In this document: positions 42,145 to 51,251 of the stretch, one piece after another
How the letters are laid out: each line of letters starts with the position of its first letter
Numbering within the stretch: the first letter of the stretch is position 1
Origin: Pullulanibacillus sp. KACC 23026
GTDB lineage: Bacteria; Bacillota; Bacilli; Bacillales; Sporolactobacillaceae
Assembly (NCBI RefSeq): GCF_029094525.1
Contig: NZ_CP119107.1
Coordinates: 2,666,001-2,730,000 of the forward strand
Direction of reading: 5' to 3'
Length of the DNA stretch: 64,000 nucleotides
Translations under genes and position numbers: made by a program
The notes under the pieces: model-generated
What the model was told of the DNA's origin: nothing
Database searches by the model: none
Seen by the model: the letters and a program-made list of their open reading frames with translations, nothing else

Positions 42145-43983
42145 GTCGAGGTTGAGTTCTTCTTGTAGTTTTTGGACGGAGGTTTGGTTGCCTGTGACGA
42201 TGAGGTGGTCTCCTATCAGTAATTGGGTATTGCCATGGGGGACGATGGATTCTTGCTTTCTTATGATTCGGACGATGATGGCATCACCTAAAAAGGGAAG
42301 TGCCCGGAGTGATTTTTGGTGGTATTTGCGATTATTGAATTCAATTTGAAACAAGCCCTTCTCTTCTGTTGTAAATAACGTCGCCACATCTGGAGATTCG
42401 ATCATGACACGCATCATCGCTTTTGTAGAGAAGAAGGAGGACACCACGTGGATCTCTCTTTCTCTTAAATATTCACTGTATTTTGGTGTTTCAACTCGTG
42501 CCACGATATGTGGAACATCTTGGTTCTTAGCAATTTCAGCAAGTCTGACATTATCATTTTCATCGGCGGTTGCCGCTACGAGTATATCGGCTGTAAAAAG
42601 ATCTTCATCAATCATTTCCTCTAACATATAAGACGAAATGGGCTTTAATGTAAAATTCGCCTGCCGTTCAACCTGGATGTTTTCCCCCTTTTTATGATAC
42701 ACACTTACCTCATACCGATTCGAATCCATCTCATTTGCTAGAGGCAGCGTAAGCGAATTGGCACCAATCAACACCAATCGTCTCTTTGCGCTTGATACTT
42801 GATGAAACGGAAAGATCCGCTTATAAAGAGCGGGTGTAAGAATACAGGTGACAATAGCTAATAAAATGAGGGCAGAGGCTGTTTGAGACGTTATAATTTT
42901 GATCTGTTCTCCTACCTTTGCTGCGGCAACGACTAACGATAAAGTCGAGGTAATGAGAAAGCCTGAGCCGAGCACGGTTGGCCAGTCATACCAACGTTTT
43001 AAAATTAAAGCAGGAATGAGTTTAGATAATAGTAAGCTTAACAGTAATAATGGAATTAAAATCAAAATGCTTGGGTTTGTGAGAAGCGGCCATATATTTA
43101 GATCAACTCCCACCATAACAAAGAAGATAGGAATTAGAAAACCATAACCGAAAGAATCCAATTGCTTAACAAGCTCTTTATTTGGTGATAATAAGGAAAC
43201 TAAGACCCCTGCAATAAAAGCGCCTAATATCGTTTCGACTCCAATTTTTTGTGAGAGTCCCACTAAAAAAATGATTAAGGCAAAGACACTCCGAGTCCCA
43301 ATTTGAATCGTCCCGGTTGTTAAGCTCTCAAAGAACGTTCGATGTCTAAAGAAACGCCCAATTAAATACAAGACAAGGCCTGCCAAAAACAGGATGATGA
43401 TTAACCACAGATTCCCCTCCCCTTGTTTTAACGAGACAAAGACCGCCAACAAGATCATCGTCACGAGGTCGGCTATAACGGTGATTAAAAGGATCGTCTG
43501 ACCGATTCCCGTTTTAACTATTTTTGATTCCTTTAAAGTCGGCATCACAACCCCTAAAGAAATCGTTGAAATCACAAGCGTCATGAAAAAGACATCAGTC
43601 GTAAATCCACCAAGGTAAAGTCCCCATGACAATAAATAAGAAACAGCAAAGATGAAGACAAATACCAAACTTGAAATGAGAACTCGATTGGGTTCTAATC
43701 GTCCGTTTGGCAGTTTATTTCTTTTTGTATTCGTAAAGACAGAGAAATCAATTTCAACACCGCTAAGAAACATAAGAAAAATAAGCCCTAAACTTGATAA
43801 AGCGGAAATCAAGGAACCTGCATGAATCCAATTAAACCCGCTTTTCCCAATCACAAGCCCGATTAAGATTTCAGCAACAACGACAGGAATCGCTTTAAGA
43901 CGAAGTTTTGTAAGAATAATGGGAGTGATCAAAGCTGATACGATCACAATAACAAGTGAACCAAATGACACATTATCCGTCAT
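42142..43983 (-). CDS. CPA2-family cation/proton antiporter with RCK (TrkA-N/TrkA-C) domains
   Basis: 613 residues. Residues ~1-390 form the 12-13-helix Na+/H+ exchanger domain (VVAEILIGLVIGKSGF, LMFLSGVEIDF, GAFIAGVLVSLLS, PIFFVMVGVDLNIWP). Residues ~400-515 are a TrkA-N nucleotide-binding domain (RLVLIGANSLTLPLANEM, in which the GxGxxG is altered to GANSLT). Residues ~530-613 are TrkA-C. KefB/KhtU-like: K+ or Na+ efflux in exchange for protons, gated by nucleotide or c-di-AMP. AGGAGGC precedes the ATG. The TGA stop lies inside a dispersed palindrome. Confidence 0.9.
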   Translation of the reverse strand: MTDNVSFGSLVIVIVSALITPIILTKLRLKAIPVVVAEILIGLVIGKSGFNWIHAGSLISALSSLGLIFLMFLSGVEIDFSVFTNTKRNKLPNGRLEPNRVLISSLVFVFIFAVSYLLSWGLYLGGFTTDVFFMTLVISTISLGVVMPTLKESKIVKTGIGQTILLITVIADLVTMILLAVFVSLKQGEGNLWLIIILFLAGLVLYLIGRFFRHRTFFESLTTGTIQIGTRSVFALIIFLVGLSQKIGVETILGAFIAGVLVSLLSPNKELVKQLDSFGYGFLIPIFFVMVGVDLNIWPLLTNPSILILIPLLLLSLLLSKLIPALILKRWYDWPTVLGSGFLITSTLSLVVAAAKVGEQIKIITSQTASALILLAIVTCILTPALYKRIFPFHQVSSAKRRLVLIGANSLTLPLANEMDSNRYEVSVYHKKGENIQVERQANFTLKPISSYMLEEMIDEDLFTADILVAATADENDNVRLAEIAKNQDVPHIVARVETPKYSEYLREREIHVVSSFFSTKAMMRVMIESPDVATLFTTEEKGLFQIEFNNRKYHQKSLRALPFLGDAIIVRIIRKQESIVPHGNTQLLIGDHLIVTGNQTSVQKLQEELNLD

Positions 43984-44167
43984 GCAATGCCTCCTACGTT
44001 TCCTTCAAGATGAAGTTCTGAACCTACAAACATATTATGTCTATGGACGGACAAATAGATGCAAAAGTCTAACAGGCGTTGCCTGTCTAACCATTCGCTC
44101 ATGATGAGTAAAAGATGCAAATCATTTTTCAAAATAGAAAGACACCAGGCCCCCAACATCTTAAACC

Positions 44168-44197
44168 AAAAAAGGACAGGCGTACCGTTTTGCCTGT
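44168..44197 (-). terminator. Terminator after the retropepsin-like gene
   Basis: Minus strand ACAGGC-aaaacggtac-GCCTGT then CCTTTTTT. The surrounding sequence is roughly symmetric, so it may work in both directions. Confidence 0.65.
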
Positions 44198-44280
44198 ATG
44201 AACTGCCCTTTTTTATTTTTAGCAAGATTAAGTTTAAGAATGTGAAAAGCTTGTCTGAAATTAAGATGAGGCCAAGCGAC

Positions 44281-44664
44281 TTAGCTTGCTGAGCGAATGG
44301 TGAGCGTTTCTAAATTAGGATTAAGCTCTAACGAAAGCTGATTATCGACGAAGAAACGCAGCCCGAAAAGTCCCGGTTCCTGAAATTCCGGATCCACGAT
44401 ACATGGTACATTCGAATACGTTTCATTACCTATCTGAATGGTACAAACCGATTGATAAGCCTGAACAGTCCCGCCAACTCCGCCTATTTGTATCGCACCA
44501 AGATTAGGAAGTCTAAGGGCACTCGCTACCTGTTCATTAAAAGTTAATTCAAAAGCCCCTGTATCCAAAATCATGTTATTCACTCTGCGTCCATTAGCAT
44601 TTAACGTAAAATAAAACGCATCATCTCTAACCTTTCCACGTATAGTCATTGTCTTCATACTCAT
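44281..44664 (-). CDS. Retropepsin-like aspartic protease-domain protein
   Basis: 127 residues. The single aspartic-protease motif is NNMILDTGAFELTF with DTG at residues 34-36. Later hydrophobic-hydrophobic-Gly (EPGLFGLRFF) fits the flap-and-psi-loop end of retropepsin folds. It would need to dimerise to be active. No signal peptide or membrane helix. GGGGGAATTCAA precedes the ATG. Small bacterial retropepsin-like proteins are widespread but mostly uncharacterised. Monocistronic. Confidence 0.75.
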   Translation of the reverse strand: MSMKTMTIRGKVRDDAFYFTLNANGRRVNNMILDTGAFELTFNEQVASALRLPNLGAIQIGGVGGTVQAYQSVCTIQIGNETYSNVPCIVDPEFQEPGLFGLRFFVDNQLSLELNPNLETLTIRSAS

Positions 44665-44772
44665 TTGAATTCCCCCAATTGAAATAGTCGTTACATTAGC
44701 AAACTATGATCAACCATTTAATAGAGTGTCGGCAATTGTACTAGCTATAGGGGAATTCAACTTTAATCCAAT

Positions 44773-44836
44773 TGGAACGCGGGGACGGTTCTTCCGTTTC
44801 ACCTAAATGAAACGGAAGAACCGTCCCCGCGTTCCA
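44773..44836. repeat. GGGACGGTTCT-family palindrome, perfect 29-bp arms
   Basis: Left arm 44773-44801 (TGGAACGCGGGGACGG, TTCTTCCGTTTCA), loop CCTAAA, right arm 44808-44836 exactly complementary. It is the best-preserved copy in the window. Just 3' of the deoxynucleoside kinase stop. Confidence 0.95.
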
Positions 44837-44858
44837 CTCTGCGTTCCACTGCGTTTTT

Positions 44859-45476
44859 CTAATTCAAACCTAATTCTGTTAGTTTATTGTTAATTAAGTC
44901 TAATACGTAAGCACGATCTTCTGAATTATTTTCAAAGTCTAAGTCATCGACATTAATTTTAAGGACAGGTGAGATGGTGTACTGGGAGAAGTAGTCCCGG
45001 TATTCATGATTCAATCGGATCCAGTAGTCCGCTTCTACAACATCTTTCTGTTCATAATCACGTCCGCGTTTTTCAATTCGTTTCATCGCCTCTTCAGGAG
45101 ATATTTCCAAATAAATCATCAAAGCGGGGGGTTTACAATGTTCGATCATATTATGAAATAAATCCAAATAGATTTGAAACTCCTCTTCAGACATGTCTCC
45201 ACTATCTCTTAGCAATTTAGCAAAAATTAAATCTCCATAGATTGAGCGATCTAATACTGCTTTTTCATGGGTACTGGCAGATTTAATATTCTTGAACCGT
45301 TCGTTCAAGAAGAAGACTTGAAGCGGAAACGAATATCTCTCTCGATCATGATAAAATTTATCTAAAATAGGATTATTTACCACAGGCTCGATATAAGGGA
45401 CATATCCCTTTGCATCCGTAAGAATAGCCATTAAAGTTGTTTTACCTACACCGACGACACCATCTATTGCAATCAT
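44859..45476 (-). CDS. Deoxynucleoside kinase (dGK/dCK type)
   Basis: 205 residues from the ATG at 45476; AAGGAGAGG lies about 11 bases upstream (a longer frame to 45539 has no site). P-loop GVVGVGKTT at ~6-14. EPVVNNPILDKFYHD, VLDRSIYGDLIFAKLL (DRS motif) and the lid arginines in RIEKRGRDYEQKD are typical of Dgk/Dck kinases of Bacillus. It phosphorylates deoxypurine or deoxycytidine nucleosides for salvage. Bacillus has two adjacent genes (dgk, dck); here only one is present. Confidence 0.88.
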   Translation of the reverse strand: MIAIDGVVGVGKTTLMAILTDAKGYVPYIEPVVNNPILDKFYHDRERYSFPLQVFFLNERFKNIKSASTHEKAVLDRSIYGDLIFAKLLRDSGDMSEEEFQIYLDLFHNMIEHCKPPALMIYLEISPEEAMKRIEKRGRDYEQKDVVEADYWIRLNHEYRDYFSQYTISPVLKINVDDLDFENNSEDRAYVLDLINNKLTELGLN

Positions 45477-45628
45477 GCGATAATTGACCTCTCCTTCTGT
45501 ATATTTACCTAGACTTGATAAGTGATTGAAATAAAACACCCACTTTCACCTCAGGCTTCTCTTATTGACGTCCCCCTTTTCACAGGGGACAACAACTCTA
45601 TTTTGTCTTGCAGTTTGAGATTGGGCAG

Positions 45629-45654
45629 AAAAAGTGACCCCCTAGAGAGGTCAC
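45629..45654 (-). terminator. Terminator after the TRIC gene
   Basis: Minus strand GTGACC-tctctaggg-GGTCAC followed by TTTTT. Confidence 0.75.
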
Positions 45655-45749
45655 AGTCCTCTTTGATTATACCAATTTTGAATGAAAGTTTTACAAAAAA
45701 GTTGACTAGATTGGTTCTCAAAAAAACTTAAGACTAGTTTCAGGATAAT

Positions 45750-46361
45750 TTATTCCTGTTTGTTTTCACCCAGACTGCATGGAAATGGAAAACGCCAATT
45801 AAATTTGATAGCCAACATACGTAAGGAAACCACGCCAAATACAACCAAAGTTAATTGGATCGGATTATCCCAATCAAGCCAAATGCATAGTCCACAGAGA
45901 ATGGTCAAAACAGCATGAACTTCTTCCTTAAGGGCAAGCGGTTTTTTTCCAGCCAAAATATCTCGAATCATCCCCCCGCCTAGCCCTGTAAACATAGCCG
46001 AAAGGAGCAGCAGCCCTAAATAATCATGAACCATTTTGGCTGACATTGCGCCCTGTAAGGCAAATGTGGCGAGACCAATGGAGTCAAAAAACAGCCCCCA
46101 CTTTTTCCAATGTTGGGTCCATTTCGTAGGTAAAAAGACAATGACTGTAAGAGTCAAAAAGACGATCGTGATCGTCGTTGAATTCCATATGGAAGAAAGA
46201 GGTGCCCCAATTATTATATTTCGAATGACTGCCCCACCGAAAGAAGTTGATAAACCCAAAACATAGATTCCAATAAAAGAATACTTTGCCTCAATGGCAA
46301 CAAGAGCCCCACTTACTGCATAAGCCACTATTCCAATGATGTGCAAAACAATCCAAGACAC
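45750..46361 (-). CDS. TRIC/UPF0126-family cation channel-like membrane protein
   Basis: 203 residues from a GTG at 46361, eight bases after GGAGG; the TTG at 46367 is too close. About seven helices in two inverted halves. Family motifs: GIVAYAVSGALVAIEAKYSF, FGGAVIRNIIIG, FALQGAMSAKM and the repeated GLGGGMIRDILAG. Members conduct potassium-like cations across the cytoplasmic membrane; the Pfam domain was once named glycine transporter. It has its own promoter and a long leader with a terminator hairpin just before the ribosome-binding site. Confidence 0.85.
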   Translation of the reverse strand: MSWIVLHIIGIVAYAVSGALVAIEAKYSFIGIYVLGLSTSFGGAVIRNIIIGAPLSSIWNSTTITIVFLTLTVIVFLPTKWTQHWKKWGLFFDSIGLATFALQGAMSAKMVHDYLGLLLLSAMFTGLGGGMIRDILAGKKPLALKEEVHAVLTILCGLCIWLDWDNPIQLTLVVFGVVSLRMLAIKFNWRFPFPCSLGENKQE

Positions 46362-46384
46362 CGACAAGACCTCCGTTTTCTAAC

Positions 46385-46440
46385 AAAAAAAACTCCCCAT
46401 AAAGACCATATACGTTTGTATAGTCCTTAAATAGGGAGTG
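46385..46440 (-). terminator. Leader terminator (possible attenuator) of the TRIC gene
   Basis: Minus strand: ACTCCCTAT ... GGACTATAC, loop AAAC, GTATATGGTC ... ATGGGGAGT, then eight T, then the ribosome-binding site about 15 bases later. No gene precedes it on this strand, so it cannot be an upstream gene's terminator. See also the promoter at 46534-46562. Confidence 0.6.
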
Positions 46441-46533
46441 AGTAAATCAGCATTCCATACTAAATTACCATTCACCGATTCTATTAAGTTCCAATAACTG
46501 CGTTGCCTAAATATCCCATAAATTAATGTTATA

Positions 46534-46562
46534 AGTATATCTATTCATAATCAGTATTTCAA
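46534..46562 (-). promoter_or_regulatory. SigA-type promoter for the TRIC leader
   Basis: Minus strand TTGAAA, 17-base spacer, TATACT. It would start a ~165-base leader containing the terminator at 46385-46440. Confidence 0.65.
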
Positions 46563-46596
46563 TAGTTATTAAGAGTTATATTTTACAAAGTTTTCC

Positions 46597-46667
46597 TGAA
46601 ACACGGGGACGGTTCTTGCGTTTCGTTCGAAAGTCGAATGAAACGCAAGAACCGTCCCTCTGTTTCA
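46597..46667. repeat. GGGACGGTTCT-family palindrome
   Basis: TGAAACACGGGGACGG, TTCTTGCGTTTC on the left; GAAACGCAAGAA, CCGTCCCTCTGTTTCA on the right. The TTGCG/CGCAA inner segment covaries relative to other copies. It lies between the divergent TRIC and amidase genes, unlike most copies, which sit at 3' ends. Confidence 0.9.
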
Positions 46668-46811
46668 CTTTTCGTGTCAAATTATCTAACAGGTTTATTT
46701 TAAATCTTGGGAATTCCTTTAGAATCTTAATTATAAAGTTAATTTTTAATATTTAGAAATCCTCTTTTGTAACTCGTTTGACTTAATTTTATTATGGAGA
46801 GGGGTCCCCAT

Positions 46812-48344
46812 TTGGAAAATAGTACTTTACTAACATCTAAAAAAGAAGGGTTCCGCTTTGAAGAGGTAACTGTGAATGAACTGTTAGCGGGATATGAGGA
46901 AGGCAGCTTCACGGTACAAGAGGTTGTTCAGTCCTATCTCGATCGAATTGAAGAATTCGAAGACTCTTATAACGCTTTTACTTTTTTGAACCCAAATGCT
47001 TTAGAAGAGGCAAAGGACATGGACCGTTTGCGCGAAGAAGGATCTAGACTTGGACCTTTGGCAGGTATTCCTATTGTGATTAAGGAAGCCGTCGATGTGA
47101 AGGGCTACCCTTCCACATTTGGCTGGGCTCCTCTTAGCAAGAGCTGTGGAGGAATTGAACTATTACCTGAAAAGGATGCGGAAGTAACGGCACGTTTAAA
47201 AGAAGCCGGTGCCATCATCCTTGGAAAAACAAATATCCCTGCATTTAGCTGCGCCTATAATGCCAACACTAGTTGGGATGGTCCAACTTATAATGCGGTG
47301 AATCGCGAGCTTTCACCTGGTGGAAGCAGCAGCGGCACAGCTATGGCTGTCTCAGGGAACTTTGCCGTCCTTGGTGTGGCTGAAGAGACTGCGGGCTCAA
47401 TACAGGTACCCGCTGCCGCTCAAGCACTGGTCGGGATCAAACCCTCCTTTGGTCTAATTCCTACCACTGGCGTGACACCCCTCGCTGGGAGCACTAGAGA
47501 TGTTTTAGGACCGCATGCACGTACCGTTCAAGACGCCGCCATCATGCTTGATGTCATGGCCGGTTATTCTGAAGAAGATCCGAAGACCAAAGCTTCAATC
47601 GGCAAGGTTCCAGAAGTTGGCTACACGACTTTCATTAATACGTCTGCCCTTAAAGGAAAACGTGTCGGGTTATATGGTCCCGGTTGGCGCACAGAGTCCC
47701 TATCCCAAGAGACGCAAGACTTATACGAACAAGCCATAAGAGAATTAAAAAATCAAGGGGCAGAAGTCATTGAAGATCCCTTTGCTGGAACCGATTTTGC
47801 GGCATACATGAAGTCTAAAAATAGTTTTATCGGAATGGAGACCTTCTTCCACGACTTAGAAAAATACTTAAACCATTTAAATCCTGATCTTGATAGTCAA
47901 ACTGTTTTTGAAAAGGCAGGTCAAGTACCTTGGGCAGAAGGTGGCCCTTTAAATTTAGCTCATGACATGCTTAATCCTGAAACCGCAATGGCCGACCCCA
48001 GTCTTTTACCAGATTTGACTGAATTTAATGAAGTCAAAACCGAGTTATTATATCTCGTTAACAAAGTGATGAAGAGGTATGAGTTAGACGCTTTCGTTTA
48101 TCCTCAAATGCCTGAAGCGATTCCTGCCCTTAACGTTGAAGAGATCAAATCAACAACGATATCTGAGATCAATATCAGCGGGTTGCCTCTCATCACCGTT
48201 CCAGCAGGCTATTATGAAAGCGGCTCTCCCTTCGCACTCGCCTTCTGGGGGAAAATGTGGAGTGAAGCTGAACTCATAGGTATGGCGTATGCTTATGAAC
48301 AAGCCACAAAACACCGAATGGCTCCAAACCTGTCAAAAATATAA
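46812..48344 (+). CDS. Amidase-signature family hydrolase
   Basis: 510 residues from a TTG at 46812, six bases after GGAGAGGGG; the ATG at 46794 lies inside that site. Ser-cisSer-Lys triad is visible: lysine in GIPIVIKEAVDV, cis-serine in LSPGGSSSGTAMA, nucleophile serine in EETAGSIQVPAAA. The usual Asp of ETDGS is Ala here. It hydrolyses an amide outside the GatA context. Another amidase lies convergently at 48626 as the last gene of an ABC importer operon, suggesting related substrates. Confidence 0.88.
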   Translation: MENSTLLTSKKEGFRFEEVTVNELLAGYEEGSFTVQEVVQSYLDRIEEFEDSYNAFTFLNPNALEEAKDMDRLREEGSRLGPLAGIPIVIKEAVDVKGYPSTFGWAPLSKSCGGIELLPEKDAEVTARLKEAGAIILGKTNIPAFSCAYNANTSWDGPTYNAVNRELSPGGSSSGTAMAVSGNFAVLGVAEETAGSIQVPAAAQALVGIKPSFGLIPTTGVTPLAGSTRDVLGPHARTVQDAAIMLDVMAGYSEEDPKTKASIGKVPEVGYTTFINTSALKGKRVGLYGPGWRTESLSQETQDLYEQAIRELKNQGAEVIEDPFAGTDFAAYMKSKNSFIGMETFFHDLEKYLNHLNPDLDSQTVFEKAGQVPWAEGGPLNLAHDMLNPETAMADPSLLPDLTEFNEVKTELLYLVNKVMKRYELDAFVYPQMPEAIPALNVEEIKSTTISEINISGLPLITVPAGYYESGSPFALAFWGKMWSEAELIGMAYAYEQATKHRMAPNLSKI

Positions 48345-48357
48345 TCCTGTTTTGTAC

Positions 48358-48386
48358 ACTCCCTATTCCAATGGGGAGTTTTTTTA
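48358..48386 (+). terminator. Intrinsic terminator after the amidase
   Basis: ACTCCC-tattccaatg-GGGAGT followed by TTTTTTT. The rest of 48345-48625 shows no gene. Confidence 0.85.
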
Positions 48387-48625
48387 TTGAAGAAAAGCGT
48401 GATGGCCCGGATTCCTCCTCATGCTTTCTAGTCGGTTGCTTCAGAACTCATGATCTAAGCTTCAAACAGCAGGCCTCCTGTACCTTCAAGAGGACTTTCC
48501 CCAACCCGAAAAAATGACCTCAGGACTCATCATCCTAAGGTCGTCACTTCGAATTAAACATTTTAAAATCCTTTCATCAAGCCTCTATTCTATTCAATCA
48601 TTCCAATTTGAAAAACAGGCATTGA

Positions 48626-50107
48626 TTAAGGGACATTTTTTACTGGAGGTTTCCGGTGATGGGTCGCTTGTTCATAGGCATAGGCGAGTTCGATTAATTT
48701 CGGTTCTTGGTACATCCGGGCACACAATTCCATGCCAACAGGTAATCCATCCTCCGTAAAACCTGCCGGAACAGCGATTGCCGGAAGTCCGGAATAGGCG
48801 CTTAAAGCACCATTATTATACGCCCATCTCTCCTGTCCAATAAGCGGTGGAGGTGACTGAAAGGTCGGATACAAAATCGCGTCAATGTCAGAGTCATCCA
48901 TCGCCTGTTCCACCGATTCTCGAAACTTAAGCCGTTTTTCTAATCCGGCTTTATAATCGGGGTCCTCCATCGATTTTCCTAATGCAGATGTGAGAGCTTC
49001 CATAATCCCAGGAATACACAGGCCAGAATCCACGATTTCTTGTAACGTTGATACAGGTCGATCTTCACCAAGCTCCATTAAATAACGCTCAATAGCTGTT
49101 TGAAATTCATACTTGGGTAAATCCCCCTCTTTTGCTTCATGGAGTTGTGAGAGTTCAATGTCAAGGCAATTCGCTCCTTCACCTTCTAGTTCTTGAATCG
49201 ACTGTTCGATTACACGATTGGCAGGTTCTGTTTCATTACTCTCACCAAAACAGGCTCTCAGAATTCCAATGCGAGCTCCTTTTAACCCATCCCTCTTCAG
49301 AAAAGCCGTATAGGTATCTGGCCTCTTATCTACCCCAAGTTTAGTCGACGGATCTCTTGGATCTTCAAAGCCTGCTAAGCGATCCATGACAATGGCAATG
49401 TCCGTTACTGTTTTAGCCATAGGCCCTCCGACATCTTGCGTTATGGAGATCGGAATAATTCCTGCGCGACTTGTTAATCCATATGATGAACGCAAACCAA
49501 CTAAACTATTATAAGAAGAAGGATTTCGAATCGAACAACCTGTATCGCTCCCCATCCCGAAGACTGCAAAATTAGCTGCAATGGCGGCCCCAGTCCCGCC
49601 GCTTGATCCTCCTGGATGATGATTGAGCCCATAAGGATTAAAGGTTTGCCCGCCTAGAGAGCTCATACTGGAAATCCCATAAGCAAATTCATGGAGATTT
49701 GATTTCCCCAAAATCACTACACCTGCCTCGCGCAACCTCGCAGTAAGAAAGGCATCCCGAAGCGGAATCGAGCCCTCCAAAGTTTTTGAGGAAGCCGTTG
49801 TCGGCATATCGTACGTGTCATAATTATCTTTTAAAATGATAGGGATCCCATGCAAGGGGCCTCTAGACCCTTTTTCCATGCGCTCTTGGTCAAGCGCCCG
49901 CGCCGTCTCTATTGCTTCCGGGTTCACATAAACAAGCGCATTAAGTGCAGGACCCTTTTTGTCATATCTTTCAATGCGATCTAAGTAGAACTTCACTAAT
50001 TCTTCCGATGACACAAGCCCTTGTTCCATTGCGATTTGTAAATCCTGAATAGAAGCTTCGAGAATCGAAAATTCCGATAATTGCAGCAAGTCTTGTTCCT
50101 TTTTCAT
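48626..50107 (-). CDS. Amidase-signature family hydrolase, last gene of the ABC operon
   Basis: 493 residues; GGAAGGGGACTGCTC precedes the ATG. Catalytic lysine in GIPIILKDNYDT, cis-serine in HHPGGSSGGTGAA, nucleophile serine in GSDTGCSIRNPSS. The C-terminus has GLPAIAVPAGFTEDGLPVGMEL, a common amidase ending. Some 30-35% similar in layout to the convergent amidase by eye. It follows the importer ATPase by 154 bases on the same strand, so it probably hydrolyses the imported amide or peptide; that substrate link is inference. Confidence 0.9.
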   Translation of the reverse strand: MKKEQDLLQLSEFSILEASIQDLQIAMEQGLVSSEELVKFYLDRIERYDKKGPALNALVYVNPEAIETARALDQERMEKGSRGPLHGIPIILKDNYDTYDMPTTASSKTLEGSIPLRDAFLTARLREAGVVILGKSNLHEFAYGISSMSSLGGQTFNPYGLNHHPGGSSGGTGAAIAANFAVFGMGSDTGCSIRNPSSYNSLVGLRSSYGLTSRAGIIPISITQDVGGPMAKTVTDIAIVMDRLAGFEDPRDPSTKLGVDKRPDTYTAFLKRDGLKGARIGILRACFGESNETEPANRVIEQSIQELEGEGANCLDIELSQLHEAKEGDLPKYEFQTAIERYLMELGEDRPVSTLQEIVDSGLCIPGIMEALTSALGKSMEDPDYKAGLEKRLKFRESVEQAMDDSDIDAILYPTFQSPPPLIGQERWAYNNGALSAYSGLPAIAVPAGFTEDGLPVGMELCARMYQEPKLIELAYAYEQATHHRKPPVKNVP

Positions 50108-50261
50108 GAGCAGTCCCCTTCCTATTTTAAAGTGCCAAGCTTTAGTTTAGATTTAAAGCTTGCGTTAATGAAGGCTATTAACCTTCCATTGGTTGCGTTT
50201 ATTCAATGACAAACCGTTTGATTAGCACCACCCTTCAGTCCTTTTGTCAGTTCGTCCCTAC

Positions 50262-51251
50262 TTATACAACCTTTTCGATCTCTTGCGGATGAAAACACGC
50301 ATAATGGTGATCGCCATTTACGCTATTCATAGGAGGATGATCACTTAGACAAAGCTCAGTCGCATGGGGACATTTTGCAGAGAAAACACATCCTGATTGA
50401 TGATCAGTCATAACCAATTCCTTCTCCTCCTCAATCGACTCCTTTTCCTCCTCTAGTTCTTTATCCAGCGTTAAAACGGAAGCCAACAAGAGTCTCGATA
50501 CCGGATGAAGGGCTTTAGAATAAAGGCTGGTACTGTCTGCCAATTCTACTAATCTCCCTTTATACAAGACAGCAACTCGGTCACAGAAGAACTCAATCAC
50601 ACTCAAATTGTGTCCAATAAAAAGATAGGTTAGTTGAAACTCTTCCTGCAAATCTAATAAGAGATTGAGAATTTGAGCTTGAATCGACACATCAAGAGCA
50701 GAAGTCGGTTCATCCAATACAAGGAATTCCGGTTTTAGAGCCAGCGCTCTTGCAATGCCGATTCTTTGACGTTGGCCACCTGAGAATTCATGCGGATAGC
50801 GATAGAAATGCTCCCGTTTTAAACCTACTTTTTCGAGCATTCTCTGCACCTGTTCCTCTGCTTTCTTGCGAGAGACCTCGACACCCAGACGCAGCATTGG
50901 GGTCACTATTTGATCACCTATATTCTTTCTTGGATTAAAAGAGGATGCGCTGTCTTGAAAGATAATTTGCATTTTTTGATAATAAGCCATCATCTCCCTA
51001 TGAGTGAGACGGGTGATGTCCTTTCCGTCATAAAGAATGTGTCCTGAAGTCGGTTCAATCAGTTTCAAAATCATTCTCCCGATAGTCGATTTCCCTGAAC
51101 CAGACTCACCAATTAAGCCAATGATTTCACCCTTCTGTATCGTTAAATTGAATTGGTCCACAGCAGTAAACGTTCCTTTACTCTTAAGCAGCGAGGTCTT
51201 AGTCGTTGAAAAAGTCTTCGTCAGATCACGAATTTCAATTAAATTAGACAT
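50262..51251 (-). CDS. Peptide-type ABC importer ATPase (OppF/DppF-like)
   Basis: 329 residues from the ATG at 51251 (AGGAGGAAATCT upstream), overlapping the OppD-like gene by 8 bases. Walker A GLIGESGSGKSTIGR, signature FSGGQRQRIGIARAL, Walker B FLVLDEPTSALD. C-terminal oligopeptide-type extension with cysteines (CVFSAKCPHATELCLSDHPP). Drives the importer with the next ATPase on the cytosolic face. Confidence 0.93.
   Translation of the reverse strand: MSNLIEIRDLTKTFSTTKTSLLKSKGTFTAVDQFNLTIQKGEIIGLIGESGSGKSTIGRMILKLIEPTSGHILYDGKDITRLTHREMMAYYQKMQIIFQDSASSFNPRKNIGDQIVTPMLRLGVEVSRKKAEEQVQRMLEKVGLKREHFYRYPHEFSGGQRQRIGIARALALKPEFLVLDEPTSALDVSIQAQILNLLLDLQEEFQLTYLFIGHNLSVIEFFCDRVAVLYKGRLVELADSTSLYSKALHPVSRLLLASVLTLDKELEEEKESIEEEKELVMTDHQSGCVFSAKCPHATELCLSDHPPMNSVNGDHHYACFHPQEIEKVV

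Noticed and set aside
44059-44292. 77-residue plus-strand frame between antiporter and retropepsin genes
   Set aside because: It spans a bidirectional terminator and lacks a ribosome-binding site.
46361-46530. Known glycine or c-di-AMP riboswitch ahead of the TRIC gene
   Set aside because: I looked for the conserved cores of these and of T-box, Mn and fluoride elements and found none; kept only as an unnamed attenuator candidate.
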